This document shows, piece by piece, positions 52,901 through 60,226 of a stretch of 64,000 nucleotides of DNA; within the stretch, counting starts at the first letter, position 1; each line of letters starts with the position of its first letter. The notes under the pieces are model-generated. The model saw nothing but the letters and a program-made list of their open reading frames with translations. It had not been told where the DNA came from and did no database searches. Origin of the DNA: Stratiolaelaps scimitus (lineage: Eukaryota; Arthropoda; Arachnida; Mesostigmata; Laelapidae); NCBI GenBank assembly GCA_019614645.1, contig JABWDB010000004.1, positions 248,001 to 312,000 on the forward strand, given 5' to 3'. Both the position numbers and the translations under genes were made by a program.

Positions 52901-55900
52901 TAGATCCAATGATTGTGTAGTATGTTGTTTAGCAGCAATTGTCGGTCATAGCATCGTCCCGAGGCATTGTAGAAGGTCCAGTGGCACGCATGGTTCTTTG
53001 CGACAGAGCGAGGACGATAGAAGCTTTAGTAATCGCTCAAGAGCACGAGATTTCAGCCTGCGCCTGTTGCTTACATCTCCAGAATGTAGTTTATTTAGTA
53101 GCCTTCTCGGTGATGGGTCTTCGCATAAAAATGGTGTTGACATGAGGGCATGGTGTTGAGTTGTTCGCGCAACGCCATCGAGTGCTTTCAACCAAGCCGC
53201 CAATGAACTATATAAGCTTACAATGACTTTTATGATGATGGTGACCACGACGGCTCGATCCCCGCCGTTGTCGCACCGTTGCGTGAATATCCGAAAACTA
53301 TACAAAGGCTACAGCACGATATATCGGCATTATTTGAAAATACTTTTCCCAAGATAGCTCCTGCAAATGTTCTTATTTCGCCACATATACCCCAGCTAAC
53401 CTGGGACACCCCATGGAAAAAAACTAGGGATGCATTTGGGGGATAGTCTCAGCTCAGTCGACGATCAACCAACACCAGCTGGCGACCACCAGATGCTGTA
53501 AAGTACGTCAGGGTCGTATAATCGATGCTTATGACATTTCATGTCCAGTCGACGTTGAACAGGGAGGCAATGATATGAAAGTTTGGAGTTTTCAGATGTC
53601 CACAATCCGCCTCTATCGAATACAGAAGCCAAAGACGTCATCCATTCTCATTCAATGCCATTTCCTCCGCCGCTCGTCATCGCGGCTCGGAAATTCTCTT
53701 GACCTGAACACAGCACAGCGTAAAGCTCAGCGAACCATTTCTCGCTAGGCGCTTGTGTCGTTTCCATCTGAATTTCCTATCTTCCATTCGCTGTCTCGTC
53801 ACGTACCGGCCTAAGAGCCTTATCTATCCCAACGCGGGGAATTCGAGAACGTGATGCAACTGCGGTCGTTGAAGTCTACCTACGACTTTTCCATCGATTA
53901 GACTCCAGGCGTCGCTCATATTCATGGAGACTTCAACGTTGAGCTGGCTCCCATTCGGTTCGCTTTATGATTACAGGTGGACTATTTGCAACCTATTCGC
54001 CAGCTAATCAATGAGCCATATGTTGGAACCAACCGAACGGAATCATTGACTAATTGTTCTCGTTCTCTGAAATCCACTCGATGGTTGTGACCTGCGCGGG
54101 ATTGCCGCGTGGTCAACCATCTTCAAGTTAGCACAAAGTATCAATAGCTACTTAATGTCGGCCTATCCCCGCCTATTTATTTCGCTCGCAAACAATACGG
54201 GTGCTAATCTGCTTCCATTCTGATATTGCCGCATATACTGTTGACATTTACTATATCGAAGCGGCGCCTTTTTATGGGCATACGGCTAAGTATCATATCT
54301 GACAGTAATGTCATTATCATTATTATTGTTGTTGTTGTCGTCGTCGTTTTCCATTCAAACACATCTTCCCGAATATACAACTAATGACTACCGTGCCGGG
54401 GCGAGGTAGAGATAGAGAGACTCTCAACAGAGGATGGTTCTAGTAGGCAGAGGCGTTTTGTCATCCTTCCACGTCAACCCGGGATAGGCCCACTTTTTTT
54501 GAAAATTTCCTCCCCTAAAAAAGTTCAAACCGTGTTTGTTCTATGGCCTTCGAAGTGGCACTGCCTCGCCTAGCTCGATCTAGCCAGCCAGTGTGAGGTA
54601 AGGTAGTTATTATAAAAAAAAACATCTATATTGAAACCCATTTTTAGACAAACACGCATCTTTCTATTATAATTACAAGCACTCTTAATTGACAGGCGCA
54701 AGTGGACTCCCAAGCGTCGTCTGCCATGGGGCTACTCTAATTAATGTCAATTAGAGCAATCCTTCGTGCGCACTCGACTGACGGGAGAGACTTTGCCGAG
54801 CCACAGAGCTGCGGCAATGAGGCGAACAAATTCGCCTCAAGTTAAGTTCAAATAAAATGATTCCTTAAACTTAAAATTCTTAGAGAAAACCCGTCAGTTC
54901 GCCGTGTAACAAATGAAATGTTGCTGACAGTGTTGATGCGCTATCTAACCGCCAACGTCAGATAACAAAACGCAAACTGTTCAAACCGTCTGGAACTTTT
55001 AGAGTTCATCCCTAAGAAAAAAAGGAACCACTTTTTTTGCTGAAGCTTTAATTCTGCCATGGCATTATAGGATTATCGCTTTTATCAAAATCTCAGTCGT
55101 AACAATAATAATAATAATAGTAATACTGTACCACCAGATCGTAGCGATTTTCTGATCAACCTAGATATTTACTCGTCGCTTTAGGGGGTATGCTGACGCC
55201 GGTGGCACCAAGAGGTCGTTCGCGATCCCCAAGGGACGAAGAGGGTATTGAAATCGAATAAGCATGCTTATGCTTGACCTTCGAAGTCATTGGTAAGAGA
55301 CAGATTACCTGTGTCCGCTTCGGGCACAGTGACCTCGAGGGATCACTTCGAGAGAATTACGAGGTGTCTTATGTATAGGAAGTGTACATGCAAATGCATG
55401 TGCCTTAAGCCTTAAATGGTGTAGCCTATACGGTCTGGCCTGCATGTAAAGTTTAATCTGTCTAATACTTTAAACGTAGGTGAATTGTAACATCGAAGTG
55501 ACAAAGGACACTGAATATATCAATAAGTAAACTATTTGTTTAATATTATAGATAAAACAGGTTGAGCAAAAAGATGTACTAAGGCGGTAAACAATGCAAA
55601 ACAAATATAATACTGAGCATATCAAGTCTTAAATAATATATATATATATATATATATATGTACAAGGGAGCATGACAGTATGTGAATATAGATTGAAAAG
55701 ATAGATAACTATATAAGATAACTAAATCATTCATTGTACGACAAAATCACCTAGTTTTGTTCCTTCATTTTATGCTTCCCAAGCCACGATTGTCGAACAA
55801 GGCAGCAAGGGTATCTATGAATGCGTCACCACATAGTTGGCTACATAATATCGCGCAGAATTGCCGAGTGGTCAATCGTCTTCAAGTTAACACAAACTGT

Positions 55901-58900
55901 CAATAGTTACTTAATGTAGACCTATCCCTGCCTCTTTATTTCGCTCGCAAACAATACGAGTGCTAATCTGCTTGCATTCTGATATTGCCGCATATACTGT
56001 TGACATTTTCTATATCGAAGCGGCGCATTTTTATGGGCATACGGCTAAGTATCATATCTGACAGTAATGTCATTATCATTATTATTCTTATTATTCTTGT
56101 TGTCGTCGTCGCTTTCGTTTCAAATGAGATTACAAAATGTTCTTTGTCCGTCAAATACGAGGAGGGAGACTGGCACAGGTCGGGGCCCCAACATGAAGAC
56201 ACAGCATAGCCTTAGGAAACACGAACCCGACTATGGGATATTAGCCAGGACAGTTACACATCTCCCTGGATATCGAGAAATGTTATTGCCTTCAACAAAG
56301 CTCAAAGATTAGCAACTAGAAATTGATGTGTGATGCCAATTTTATGACAACGCCGCTATGACCGTAACGAACTTAGCTCCTAAATGTGGGCACCGTTTCG
56401 TCTGAAGCACAACGTATTATAATAGCTATTCGGACGAAACTGCCTGGTTGTACTGGACCTGCTCGCCGGATCTGTTACAACTAGCCTTTGTTAGCCCTTT
56501 TTAGATGCTGACATGAGAGCAACTTGTAAAAATTATATTCCAGCGGAGACACTGGCTAAAAATACGACCACTTTTAGCCCTGTTGCAATCCCATACATGG
56601 TTGCCCTTTTGAATGGTGTATAATAGCTATTCAAGCTATGAACAAACACAATCCCATCAGGCATTACTGTAACACTAAACAGGTGTTCAAACACACTAGT
56701 GGAAAATGTGTTACCCAAAAGATACTCATGCATTGTGCGAGCTATGCGACAATCCTAAAGACAAAATAACTTTACGAGCAGCGTTCTGATCTTATTATAT
56801 CGGGATTTCCAATTGACAGCTGAATTCGTATTTGTCTAACGAGATTCATGAGAGCGGTTAGTGTCGTTGCAATGCGAAGGTGCGGACTATTCGGCGGACA
56901 GAATGGTGGTGTGTATTGTCAGCCGTTCTACGAATTGCCACCAGGCTAAACTCTTCCTTGATTTTCGTTCACTGCTCCCTATTCTCCAAGCAGGCCGAAA
57001 GCAAAAACACCAATGTGTCTAGTGTGGGCAAAAGACTGAGTTCGCGTCCCACTACAATTATGTCTACGGCCTTCCGTGAATCGCCACGCAGACGAGATAC
57101 CACAACAAACATTCGCATGCAACCTCTTTAGTACACACATAGCAAATGATTGATTTCAGCGTCACCCTCCCGGAAAGCATGCAACGATGAGACGAACGTT
57201 GTTATCTAATGCTTAGAAGCTATTTTGCTGAATCTACATATTATTTGATTCAAGTCGTATCTACGGACGGTAGGCATCATTCAACACGGGTGCACGGATG
57301 TACCCGACCCGTGCCATATGCACACGACGTTTATTTAGAGAATACCAACACAGTGGCAGTTGTGGCCTGCGGACCAAATTGTGGTCGCTCCTCGCTAACG
57401 AGAGGGGATACCGCTGGTAGCGGGTACCGCTGCAAGAGCAACCTAACTAACTCGGTCCTGTGTCGTCGTCGTCGACGTCTCTGCTGCTATGTCTGCTTGT
57501 TGATATGTCGCCTCGGGTAGCGGCATTCGAGCGAATTCTACACAAAAGCGAATATATATATATATATATGAATGTGTCTACGCTAGGCACGCCGTGAGAT
57601 CGTCGTCGGTTACCGAAGTGTCTGTAGCCTCAACGGTGACTGTACTCTCAGGCGGGCCTCGTCGTGTTCGCTTTCTCGCCTGCTAATACTGCGCCCGTGG
57701 TGGCCTCGAGTCGGCCTCTCGCCGAGCCCACTGGCCTACACTAGCTATACCCCGCGAGAGAATGCTTAGAAGAACAAACCAGCGTTCACTTCGTCTATCT
57801 CTAGCGGACCGGTGCTCTTCTCATCCGACCCACCGAGACGGCGTAGAAAGGTCTAGAGAGAAACATACAGGGCCCTGGCCGCTGTCCGTTGTTCGGCAGC
57901 GATGTCGGTCCCGGACATCCCGTTGGCTCTCTGCGGACGCTCGATGGCCGGCGTGGTTGGTACTCTCGACATTCTCACAGGGGACAAGAAAGGCGGACCC
58001 GCAGCGAGCTGTCCTAAGCCTGGACCGCTGGCTTTCCGGTCGCGATAGAGCCTATTCAGCCGGGTTCGTGAGAAGTTTCGTGTACAAATGGGTTTGTCGT
58101 TGGTGGTGCCTGCTAATATTAGACGCTACCGATGAGGATAACATCGATCGACTGCATGAGACGTTGTCCCGCCCGGAGCGTTGTAGTGAGATCGACATTC
58201 GCTATGGTTGCTCGTGACCCGCGATACATATATCTAGACATCAGTTAAAGATGAATACGTAATATGCGCTTTATGAAACTGATAATAAGCTACATGTGAA
58301 AAACGATTTAAAATGACGCAAATCCTAACGACAAACGCCTCCTAAATTATTTAATGATAAAGGCTTTGTTACACTAACAGATGATATCCGTGGAATCTGA
58401 TTTTTAATTTAAGTCACTTCATAGTCACGATACAAGAGTATGAATATGAATTACTGCATTAACCCAGCGTAAGTCGAGAGTTCACAGTGTAAGCTTTGAT
58501 GAAGGACTTGTATCTGATGATTCGTACACAAATCCAATTCTGGGGACCAATTATGAAAGATTACTACTGAGAAGTGTAATGATATTCTCATTGCTCCACT
58601 ATAATGGTATTTAGAATCAGATAGTTTGAAAAAATCACTGAGCCTCAGTAGGGGATCGATCGAGCTCTCCCTTCACCAGATAGGCTACATTAAAGATCTA
58701 TGTTAGCATACGCCTTAATGCAAGGTCCAACAAGCTCTCATCGCATTTGATTGGACCAACGCAATGATTTGGCATCTTCGTGGTGAGCTACCATATGTAT
58801 ATATATATATGTATATATATATATATTTGGGATGTATTAAATATTCTAGTCTATATATATATATATAGGCATTTAGAATCACATATATACATATATATAT

Positions 58901-60226
58901 ATACATATATATCTCCCCTTTATTCTATATCGTCCATGGAGGTATCACTGGTCACTTAATGGAGCCTCACTGTCGTTGTACGGGGGAGAGAACAAGAGCA
59001 CAAACTTATGTCATTCATAGCTGGGGTTGGCGCTCGACTACCGACGACATAATTCAATCACTAGCGCTGTATAGGTTACATCAACGTGTCCCTGTGGCGC
59101 ACCCAGGTATTTCGAGCCCTTTGTTAGTCTAGTGGTGGTGAATTCGTGTGCTCCTGCCTCGCGATCGGAGGAAACAGGCGTAAGCGCATAGACGGGTTCG
59201 GTCCCCTTCGTTGAACATTTAAGGGGTCCGCCTTAAGAAACAATGCTGATAGCACTTCTACCGTGGACTGAGTGAAACGCTCAAGGCTGAGAGTCTGCCG
59301 CAAAATGTACCTTTTTTTTTCAGGTTTCAGTATAAATAACAGCACCTACTAAATGCGAGAAATATTGGCTTCGAACAGGACCACGGCTTTGTTATGCGAT
59401 GATCAGCCTGCGTATTGTAGTACAGAGCCGTGTGATAGCTTTGTTTTTCAGAACAGAATTTGTTTCAAGAACCATAGCATTAACAAGAAAAAAATAAAAG
59501 GTAAATCAACTTCGCTCGTCACGTCGAACGTAAAACATATTCACATTCGCTTACGGCGATATATATATATATATTATATAACTTTTGTGTCACCCGCAAA
59601 ATCGTCATCGTGCATCATCGTTCTATGATCTTATTGACGCTTACATGTGGGCCAAACAAGAAAGACTCACCTTCTGCAGCGAGGCACACTCTTGTTCCCG
59701 TGGCCGTACATTGCAGACATACCATGTCATCCTGAAATACACACGCATACACAGAGAGACACACATACAATCAACTCCATTTAGCACAGCAGCTTCCCCA
59801 TTACACTTCTCACTGAACTCTATCTCACTACACAACTTATCACAACAGCCGATCGATACACAACAGCGGCAGAAGCAGTGACAGGATCACCACCGTCAAT
59901 CCGCACTCGAGCACGTTTGTCACTGCCGCTGCAGCTGTATCCCTTGCTTGGGGTCGAATTTCGGAGGGGGGGGGTGGGCTTTCGTAACTTTTTCGCAAGT
60001 TGGGAACTACGCTTTTTCGTCTACTGGTAGCACTCCGACAGCGTCCCCATTCGCATCCTAAGGTGCTGATTACTGTAAGAATTGCCTCCCGTCGATCAGA
60101 GTGGCAAGGCGATTGCACGGACCCGCACACGGTTTCGTTATGTGGTTTGCTTATTAGGAGCCATACCGTCCGTAGGAAGGAGAGATCATCCTGCTCCGAG
60201 GAGGCCCCCTCAGGGCCCTCCGCCAT
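6182..60226 (-). CDS. RyR: Ryanodine receptor, intracellular Ca2+ release channel (whole gene, 50 coding exons)
   Basis: This gene encodes the homotetrameric Ca2+ release channel of the sarco/endoplasmic reticulum, which couples excitation or Ca2+ entry to cytosolic Ca2+ release. I assembled 50 exons by eye. Every junction uses a GT donor and AG acceptor with matching phase, and the exon lengths sum to 15,558 nt, exactly 5,185 codons plus a stop, close to the usual 5,000-5,200 residues of the family. All family domains appear in order: MIR/trefoil, RIH, three SPRY, four RYR repeats, RIH2, RIH-associated, EF-hands and the six-helix pore with filter GGGIGDE. The protein resembles arthropod RyR throughout. 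Exon coordinates are given in the block entries that follow. Least certain are the join between exons 40, 41 and 42 (14087, 13478-13450, 12862) and the exact acceptor of exon 21. No frameshift or internal stop is needed, so the gene looks intact. Confidence 0.97.
8232..8292 (+). repeat. 24-bp minisatellite in RyR intron 46
   Basis: Unit GTGACCCCCGCTGACCCCAA plus AGAA, two full copies (8232-8255, 8256-8279) and a partial third. It is C-rich on this strand, lies between RyR exons 46 and 47, and creates a spurious repeated frame. Confidence 0.85.
9850..9895 (+). repeat. SINE family A 3' fragment in RyR intron 45
   Basis: AGCAGTACCGTGGACGTTAA followed by ATGTTGGCTGAGAGTCAGTC matches the 3' half of the full copy at 59122-59310 in the same orientation. 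It lies between RyR exons 45 and 46. Confidence 0.45.
12064..14938 (-). CDS. RyR: RyR exons 39-43: divergent region before the pore
   Basis: Exons: 14938-14735, 14306-14087, a tentative 29-nt exon 13478-13450, 12862-12641 and 12226-12064. Exon 39 encodes a hydrophobic stretch ([20 protein letters not shown]) matching the auxiliary-helix region. Exon 40 is rich in Ala/Pro/Ile ([20 protein letters not shown]). Exon 42 is Ala/Thr/Pro-rich, and exon 43 is charged ([20 protein letters not shown]). This is the least conserved part of RyR, so homology helps little. The micro-exon (LEKEASEKA plus two bases) is proposed because it bridges phase 0 to the phase-2 requirement of exon 42 and makes the total length a multiple of three. 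The exon 40 donor (GTCGAT) is weak and could be placed differently. Confidence 0.75.
15341..18349 (-). CDS. RyR: RyR exons 35-38: RIH-associated domain and EF-hands
   Basis: Exons: 18349-17525, 17169-16792, 16638-16159 and 15852-15341 (to about residue 4411). Landmarks are [79 protein letters not shown] and [20 protein letters not shown] (RIH-associated). The EF-hand pair straddles the exon 37/38 junction: loop 1 [12 protein letters not shown] and loop 2 [12 protein letters not shown], then [20 protein letters not shown]. Loop 2 starts with Glu rather than Asp and has Asn in place of the usual Gly, so its Ca2+ binding may be weak. An acidic run ([15 protein letters not shown]) sits in exon 35. 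The exon 37 donor is GTCAGC, and the exon 38 acceptor is best placed after ...GCAGAGAG to keep frame. Confidence 0.94.
19102..22608 (-). CDS. RyR: RyR exons 29-34: RYR repeats 3-4 and helical domain
   Basis: Exons: 22608-22329, 22045-21771, 21501-21184, 21037-20688, 20498-19944 and 19814-19102 (to about residue 3679). Exon 29 carries RYR repeat 3 ([20 protein letters not shown]). Exon 30 carries repeat 4 ([20 protein letters not shown]). Then follow [77 protein letters not shown] and [17 protein letters not shown] with a Lys-rich loop. Exon 34 must begin at 19814, two frames away from the more obvious acceptor, to restore [15 protein letters not shown] and the correct phase. Exon 29 ends at donor GTATGT (22328). 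Confidence 0.95.
22874..26457 (-). CDS. RyR: RyR exons 25-28: handle domain helical solenoid with RIH2
   Basis: Exons: 26457-26129, 25951-25305, 24855-24432 and the longest exon 24290-22874 (1,417 nt). Family landmarks are [119 protein letters not shown] and [20 protein letters not shown]. This is the RIH2 (RYDR/ITPR-related) alpha-solenoid that carries force from the cytosolic shell to the pore. An acidic loop (about 25580-25520) and a Pro/Glu-rich stretch (about 25470) vary between species. All phases match. Confidence 0.95.
26853..29572 (-). CDS. RyR: RyR exons 20-24: phosphorylatable linker and SPRY3
   Basis: Exons: 29572-29186, 29026-28763, 28541-28472, 28055-27869 and 27547-26853. Exon 20 is a hydrophilic linker with RRKSIRSG and [15 protein letters not shown]. 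Exon 21 starts Ala/Gly-rich, contains TRRQSMAHA and enters SPRY3 ([20 protein letters not shown]). Exons 22-23 continue the SPRY3 fold ([29 protein letters not shown]). Exon 24 follows with [30 protein letters not shown] and [19 protein letters not shown]. The exon 21 acceptor is a CAG-CAG-CAG tandem, so 29026 or 29023 may be used. Exon 24 could start further upstream (27604), but the family alignment favours 27547. Confidence 0.93.
27632..27690 (+). repeat. Intronic repeat pair, copy 1 (RyR intron 23)
   Basis: ATCAGATCTTAGCTTAGTCC through CGTTCATCATTT matches 28632-28690 with a few differences. It lies between RyR exons 23 and 24. Confidence 0.7.
28632..28690 (+). repeat. Intronic repeat pair, copy 2 (RyR intron 21)
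   Basis: ATCAGATCTTAGCTTAATCC through CCTTCATCATTT, a direct repeat of 27632-27690 almost exactly 1 kb away. It lies between RyR exons 21 and 22. Confidence 0.7.
29934..31971 (-). CDS. RyR: RyR exons 16-19: RYR repeat 2 and SPRY2
   Basis: Exons: 31971-31894 (78 nt), 31666-30731 (936 nt), 30570-30454 and 30103-29934. Exon 16 encodes [20 protein letters not shown]. The long exon 17 carries the second RYR repeat ([25 protein letters not shown]) and SPRY2 ([57 protein letters not shown]). Exons 18 and 19 give [20 protein letters not shown] and a charged Gln/Arg-rich helix ending FSMSDVKD. All phases match. SPRY2 faces the dihydropyridine-receptor side in vertebrate RyR1; its role in arthropods is less defined. 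Confidence 0.95.
32147..35734 (-). CDS. RyR: RyR exons 9-15: RIH domain, SPRY1 and RYR repeat 1
   Basis: Exons: 35734-35565, 35198-35080, 34981-34917, 34696-34432, 33955-33265, 32916-32700 and 32355-32147 (about residues 364-942). The block opens with [16 protein letters not shown], continues through a helical stretch with [10 protein letters not shown], then the RIH domain ([40 protein letters not shown]). SPRY1 lies in the large 691-nt exon ([42 protein letters not shown]). RYR repeat 1 is in exon 15 ([20 protein letters not shown]). In RyR this region forms the bridging/handle-clamp part of the cytosolic shell. Confidence 0.95.
32466..32504 (+). repeat. (ATT)n microsatellite
   Basis: About 12 uninterrupted ATT triplets in RyR intron 14, next to a truncated SINE family A copy (32406-32470). 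Confidence 0.9.
36501..41146 (-). CDS. RyR: RyR exons 3-8: N-terminal trefoil and MIR region
   Basis: Exons: 41146-41001, 39718-39565, 38544-38432, 37815-37616, 37368-37235 and 36721-36501. They encode about residues 41-363. Recognisable family sequence includes [95 protein letters not shown] and [19 protein letters not shown]. This is the inositol-trisphosphate/ryanodine receptor N-terminal domain followed by MIR repeats, which form the cytosolic gating ring. Phases are 1-0-1-0-2-1-0 through the block and all match. The introns between them hold no supported gene; they contain repeats, including a tRNA-like relic at 38812-38880. Confidence 0.94.
38812..38880 (-). repeat. tRNA-like relic on the minus strand in RyR intron 4
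   Basis: Read on the minus strand: GTGGCCGG...AGCGCACGGGG, TTCATCATATCC, then GAGGTCCCACGTTCAATCTC, which resembles D, anticodon and T arms of a tRNA with a degenerate box B. Divergence suggests a SINE head or tRNA pseudogene. Confidence 0.3.
41952..41960 (+). promoter_or_regulatory. TATA box of the nested GMC oxidoreductase gene
   Basis: TATATAAAG lies about 165 bp upstream of the GMC start codon (42123). A transcription start about 30 bp downstream (around 41980-41992) would give a 5' UTR of about 130-140 nt without an intron. No other TATAAA-type box sits between here and the ATG. The position fits an independent promoter on the plus strand inside the RyR intron. AT-rich repeats are common here, so this is inference from motif and spacing. 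Confidence 0.5.
42123..51327 (+). CDS. GMC-family FAD-dependent oxidoreductase (glucose dehydrogenase-like), 12 exons, nested in RyR intron 2
   Basis: GMC enzymes are flavoproteins that oxidise alcohols or sugars. Exons: 42123-42261, 42946-43092, 43649-43710, 43916-44080, 44313-44618, 45299-45460, 45787-45978, 48460-48650, 49518-49629, 50291-50506, 50609-50799 and 51153-51327. Lengths sum to 2,058 nt (685 aa plus stop) and all phases match. Exon 2 has a hydrophobic segment ([17 protein letters not shown]), a likely signal anchor. The FAD dinucleotide motif [20 protein letters not shown] spans exons 2-3. GMC signature 1 is [20 protein letters not shown] (exon 5), signature 2 is [17 protein letters not shown] (exon 7), and PVGSNLHDH is in exon 8. 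Both catalytic histidines are present: [10 protein letters not shown] (His codon 50738-50740) and [12 protein letters not shown] (51217-51219). Arthropod GMC genes act in cuticle, immunity, detoxification or ecdysteroid oxidation; the substrate here cannot be read. I see no sign of decay. Confidence 0.93.
42356..42523 (+). repeat. 87-bp tandem duplication in GMC intron 1
   Basis: Two head-to-tail copies (42356-42442 and 42443-42523) of a unit starting GTAAAAGCAGTGTATATATT and ending CAGTAATACACAACCCACG. They differ mainly in (TA)n length, which suggests a recent duplication. They lie about 95 bp after the exon 1 donor. Confidence 0.85.
44680..44752 (+). repeat. tRNA-like sequence (probably tRNA-derived) in GMC intron 5
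   Basis: A strong box B (GGTTCGAGCCCC, 44732-44743) follows a possible anticodon arm with a 6-bp stem CTCTGG/CCAGAG. The ends CCGCGG and CCGCGG can pair as an acceptor-like stem. The anticodon-like loop is about 10 nt and the D arm is poor, so a functional tRNA is unlikely. Confidence 0.4.
44881..44923 (+). repeat. Short dispersed repeat family B (GGAACTGCA...AATGCTTAAGTTCT)
   Basis: TTTATTGATTTATCAAAGGA then ACTGCATAGAATGCTTAAGT. Related copies: 3531-3572, 36257-36302, 41253-41299 and, inverted, about 52471-52500. It resembles the conserved terminal segment of an interspersed element. This copy lies in GMC intron 5. Confidence 0.55.
45659..45740 (+). repeat. (TA)n microsatellite cluster in GMC intron 6
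   Basis: Three TA runs, with a palindromic interruption ATATCTATATAT, lie just 45 bp upstream of GMC exon 7. Similar (TA)n arrays occur at 2641-2662, 6967-6991, 18918-18949, 24331-24366, 36171-36211, 43106-43138, 46138-46182, 49922-49952, 55638-55660 and 58796-58912. Confidence 0.9.
46755..46950 (-). repeat. SINE family A copy in GMC intron 7 (head diverged)
   Basis: On the plus strand it contains TTTTCCGGGCTGACTCGCAG, CATCCACGGGACTGCCTTCG and GTAAGACGGGCCCCCTTTAA, matching the family body in reverse. The tRNA-like head is not recognisable. Confidence 0.55.
47808..47970 (-). repeat. SINE family A copy in GMC intron 7
   Basis: Read on the minus strand it starts TGGCGTGGTGCATTCGTGTG (box A-like), has GGTTCGACACCC (box B-like), then the shared body (AAGGGCTCTCCGTCTTACGA, GTGGACGCTAAATGTTG). 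It is clearly related to the copies at 46755-46950, in the same intron and orientation, and at 51859-52010, just beyond the gene. Confidence 0.6.
51323..51328 (+). promoter_or_regulatory. Candidate polyadenylation signal overlapping the GMC stop codon
   Basis: AATAAA occurs at 51323-51328 and contains the TAA stop (51325-51327). It would give a very short 3' UTR of 10-30 nt. No other clear AATAAA lies in the next few hundred bases. Confidence 0.35.
51859..52010 (-). repeat. SINE family A copy downstream of the GMC gene
   Basis: The plus strand shows TTTTCGGGCTGACTCTCACC, AACGTCCACGGAATTGC and a head ending GCATGCACCACGCCAACGGA, so both body and box A side are present. It begins about 530 bp past the GMC stop. 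Confidence 0.55.
54095..54360 (+). repeat. Duplicated about 270-bp segment, copy 1 (tRNA-like head)
   Basis: The segment from GGGATTGCCGCGTGGTCAAC to a TCATTATCATTATTATTGTT tail is repeated at 55853-56124 with a small number of substitutions. The head resembles a tRNA box A (TGCCGAGTGGTCAA in copy 2), and the tail is a simple-sequence run of ATT and GTC/GTT triplets, as in SINEs. Confidence 0.6.
55853..56124 (+). repeat. Duplicated about 270-bp segment, copy 2
   Basis: Direct repeat of 54095-54360, about 1.76 kb away, in the same orientation. Long identical stretches include CTGATATTGCCGCATATACT and GGGCATACGGCTAAGTATCA. Copy 2 has the better box A-like head. No target-site duplication was identified by eye. 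Confidence 0.6.
59122..59310 (+). repeat. tRNA-derived SINE, most complete copy of family A
   Basis: The 5' part has a box A-like sequence (TAGTCTAGTGGTGG) and, about 70 bp on, a near-perfect box B (GGGTTCGGTCCCC), the two internal RNA polymerase III promoter elements. The body continues with AAGGGGTCCGCCTTAAG, CCGTGGACTGAGTG and GGCTGAGAGTCTGCCGCAAA and ends before a run of T. Other copies lie at 3931-4017, 9850-9895, 32406-32470, 46755-46950, 47808-47970 and 51859-52010; most are in the opposite orientation and diverged or truncated. Confidence 0.65.
59671..59731 (-). CDS. RyR: RyR exon 2 (start of N-terminal domain A)
   Basis: This 61-nt exon runs from acceptor ...TATTTCAG to donor GTGAGT. 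It encodes [20 protein letters not shown] plus one base and joins exon 3 at 41146 to complete the Gly of [13 protein letters not shown]. It is the first strand set of the N-terminal beta-trefoil. The downstream intron is about 18.5 kb, far larger than any other in the gene, and carries the nested oxidoreductase gene on the other strand. Confidence 0.93.
60167..60226 (-). CDS. RyR: RyR alternative first coding exon 1a
   Basis: ATG (60226-60224) opens a 20-codon exon ending [13 protein letters not shown], followed by a GTATGG donor at 60166. The phase-0 end joins exon 2 (59731) to give [13 protein letters not shown], the conserved start of RyR. The start context CAAC-ATG-G suits arthropod initiation. 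It lies inside the intron used by transcripts that start at exon 1b. The short acidic N-terminus with the SEQDD-SFLRT core is characteristic of animal RyR. Whether 1a or 1b predominates cannot be read from the sequence. Confidence 0.9.

Larger units (their letters stand above)
51328..59670. other. 3' half of RyR intron 2: repeat-rich, no supported gene
   Basis: Between the GMC stop and RyR exon 2 I find no exon with convincing splice signals and family homology. The region holds two SINE-like copies (51859-52010 and 59122-59310), a 270-bp duplicated segment (54095-54360 and 55853-56124), (TA)n clusters (55638-55660, 58796-58912) and a GC-rich block at about 57200-58220. A GDFN-like peptide near 53920 hints at a decayed retroelement but is too short to call. 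Confidence 0.5.

Noticed and set aside
53820..53970. [10 protein letters not shown] peptide resembling the GDFN motif of LINE endonucleases
   Set aside because: The match is about ten residues, the same frame has a stop just upstream and downstream, and no reverse transcriptase fragment was found nearby.
57762..58217. 151-codon plus-strand open frame in RyR intron 2
   Set aside because: Arg/Ser/Trp-rich translation of a GC-rich block with no recognisable domain or splice partner.
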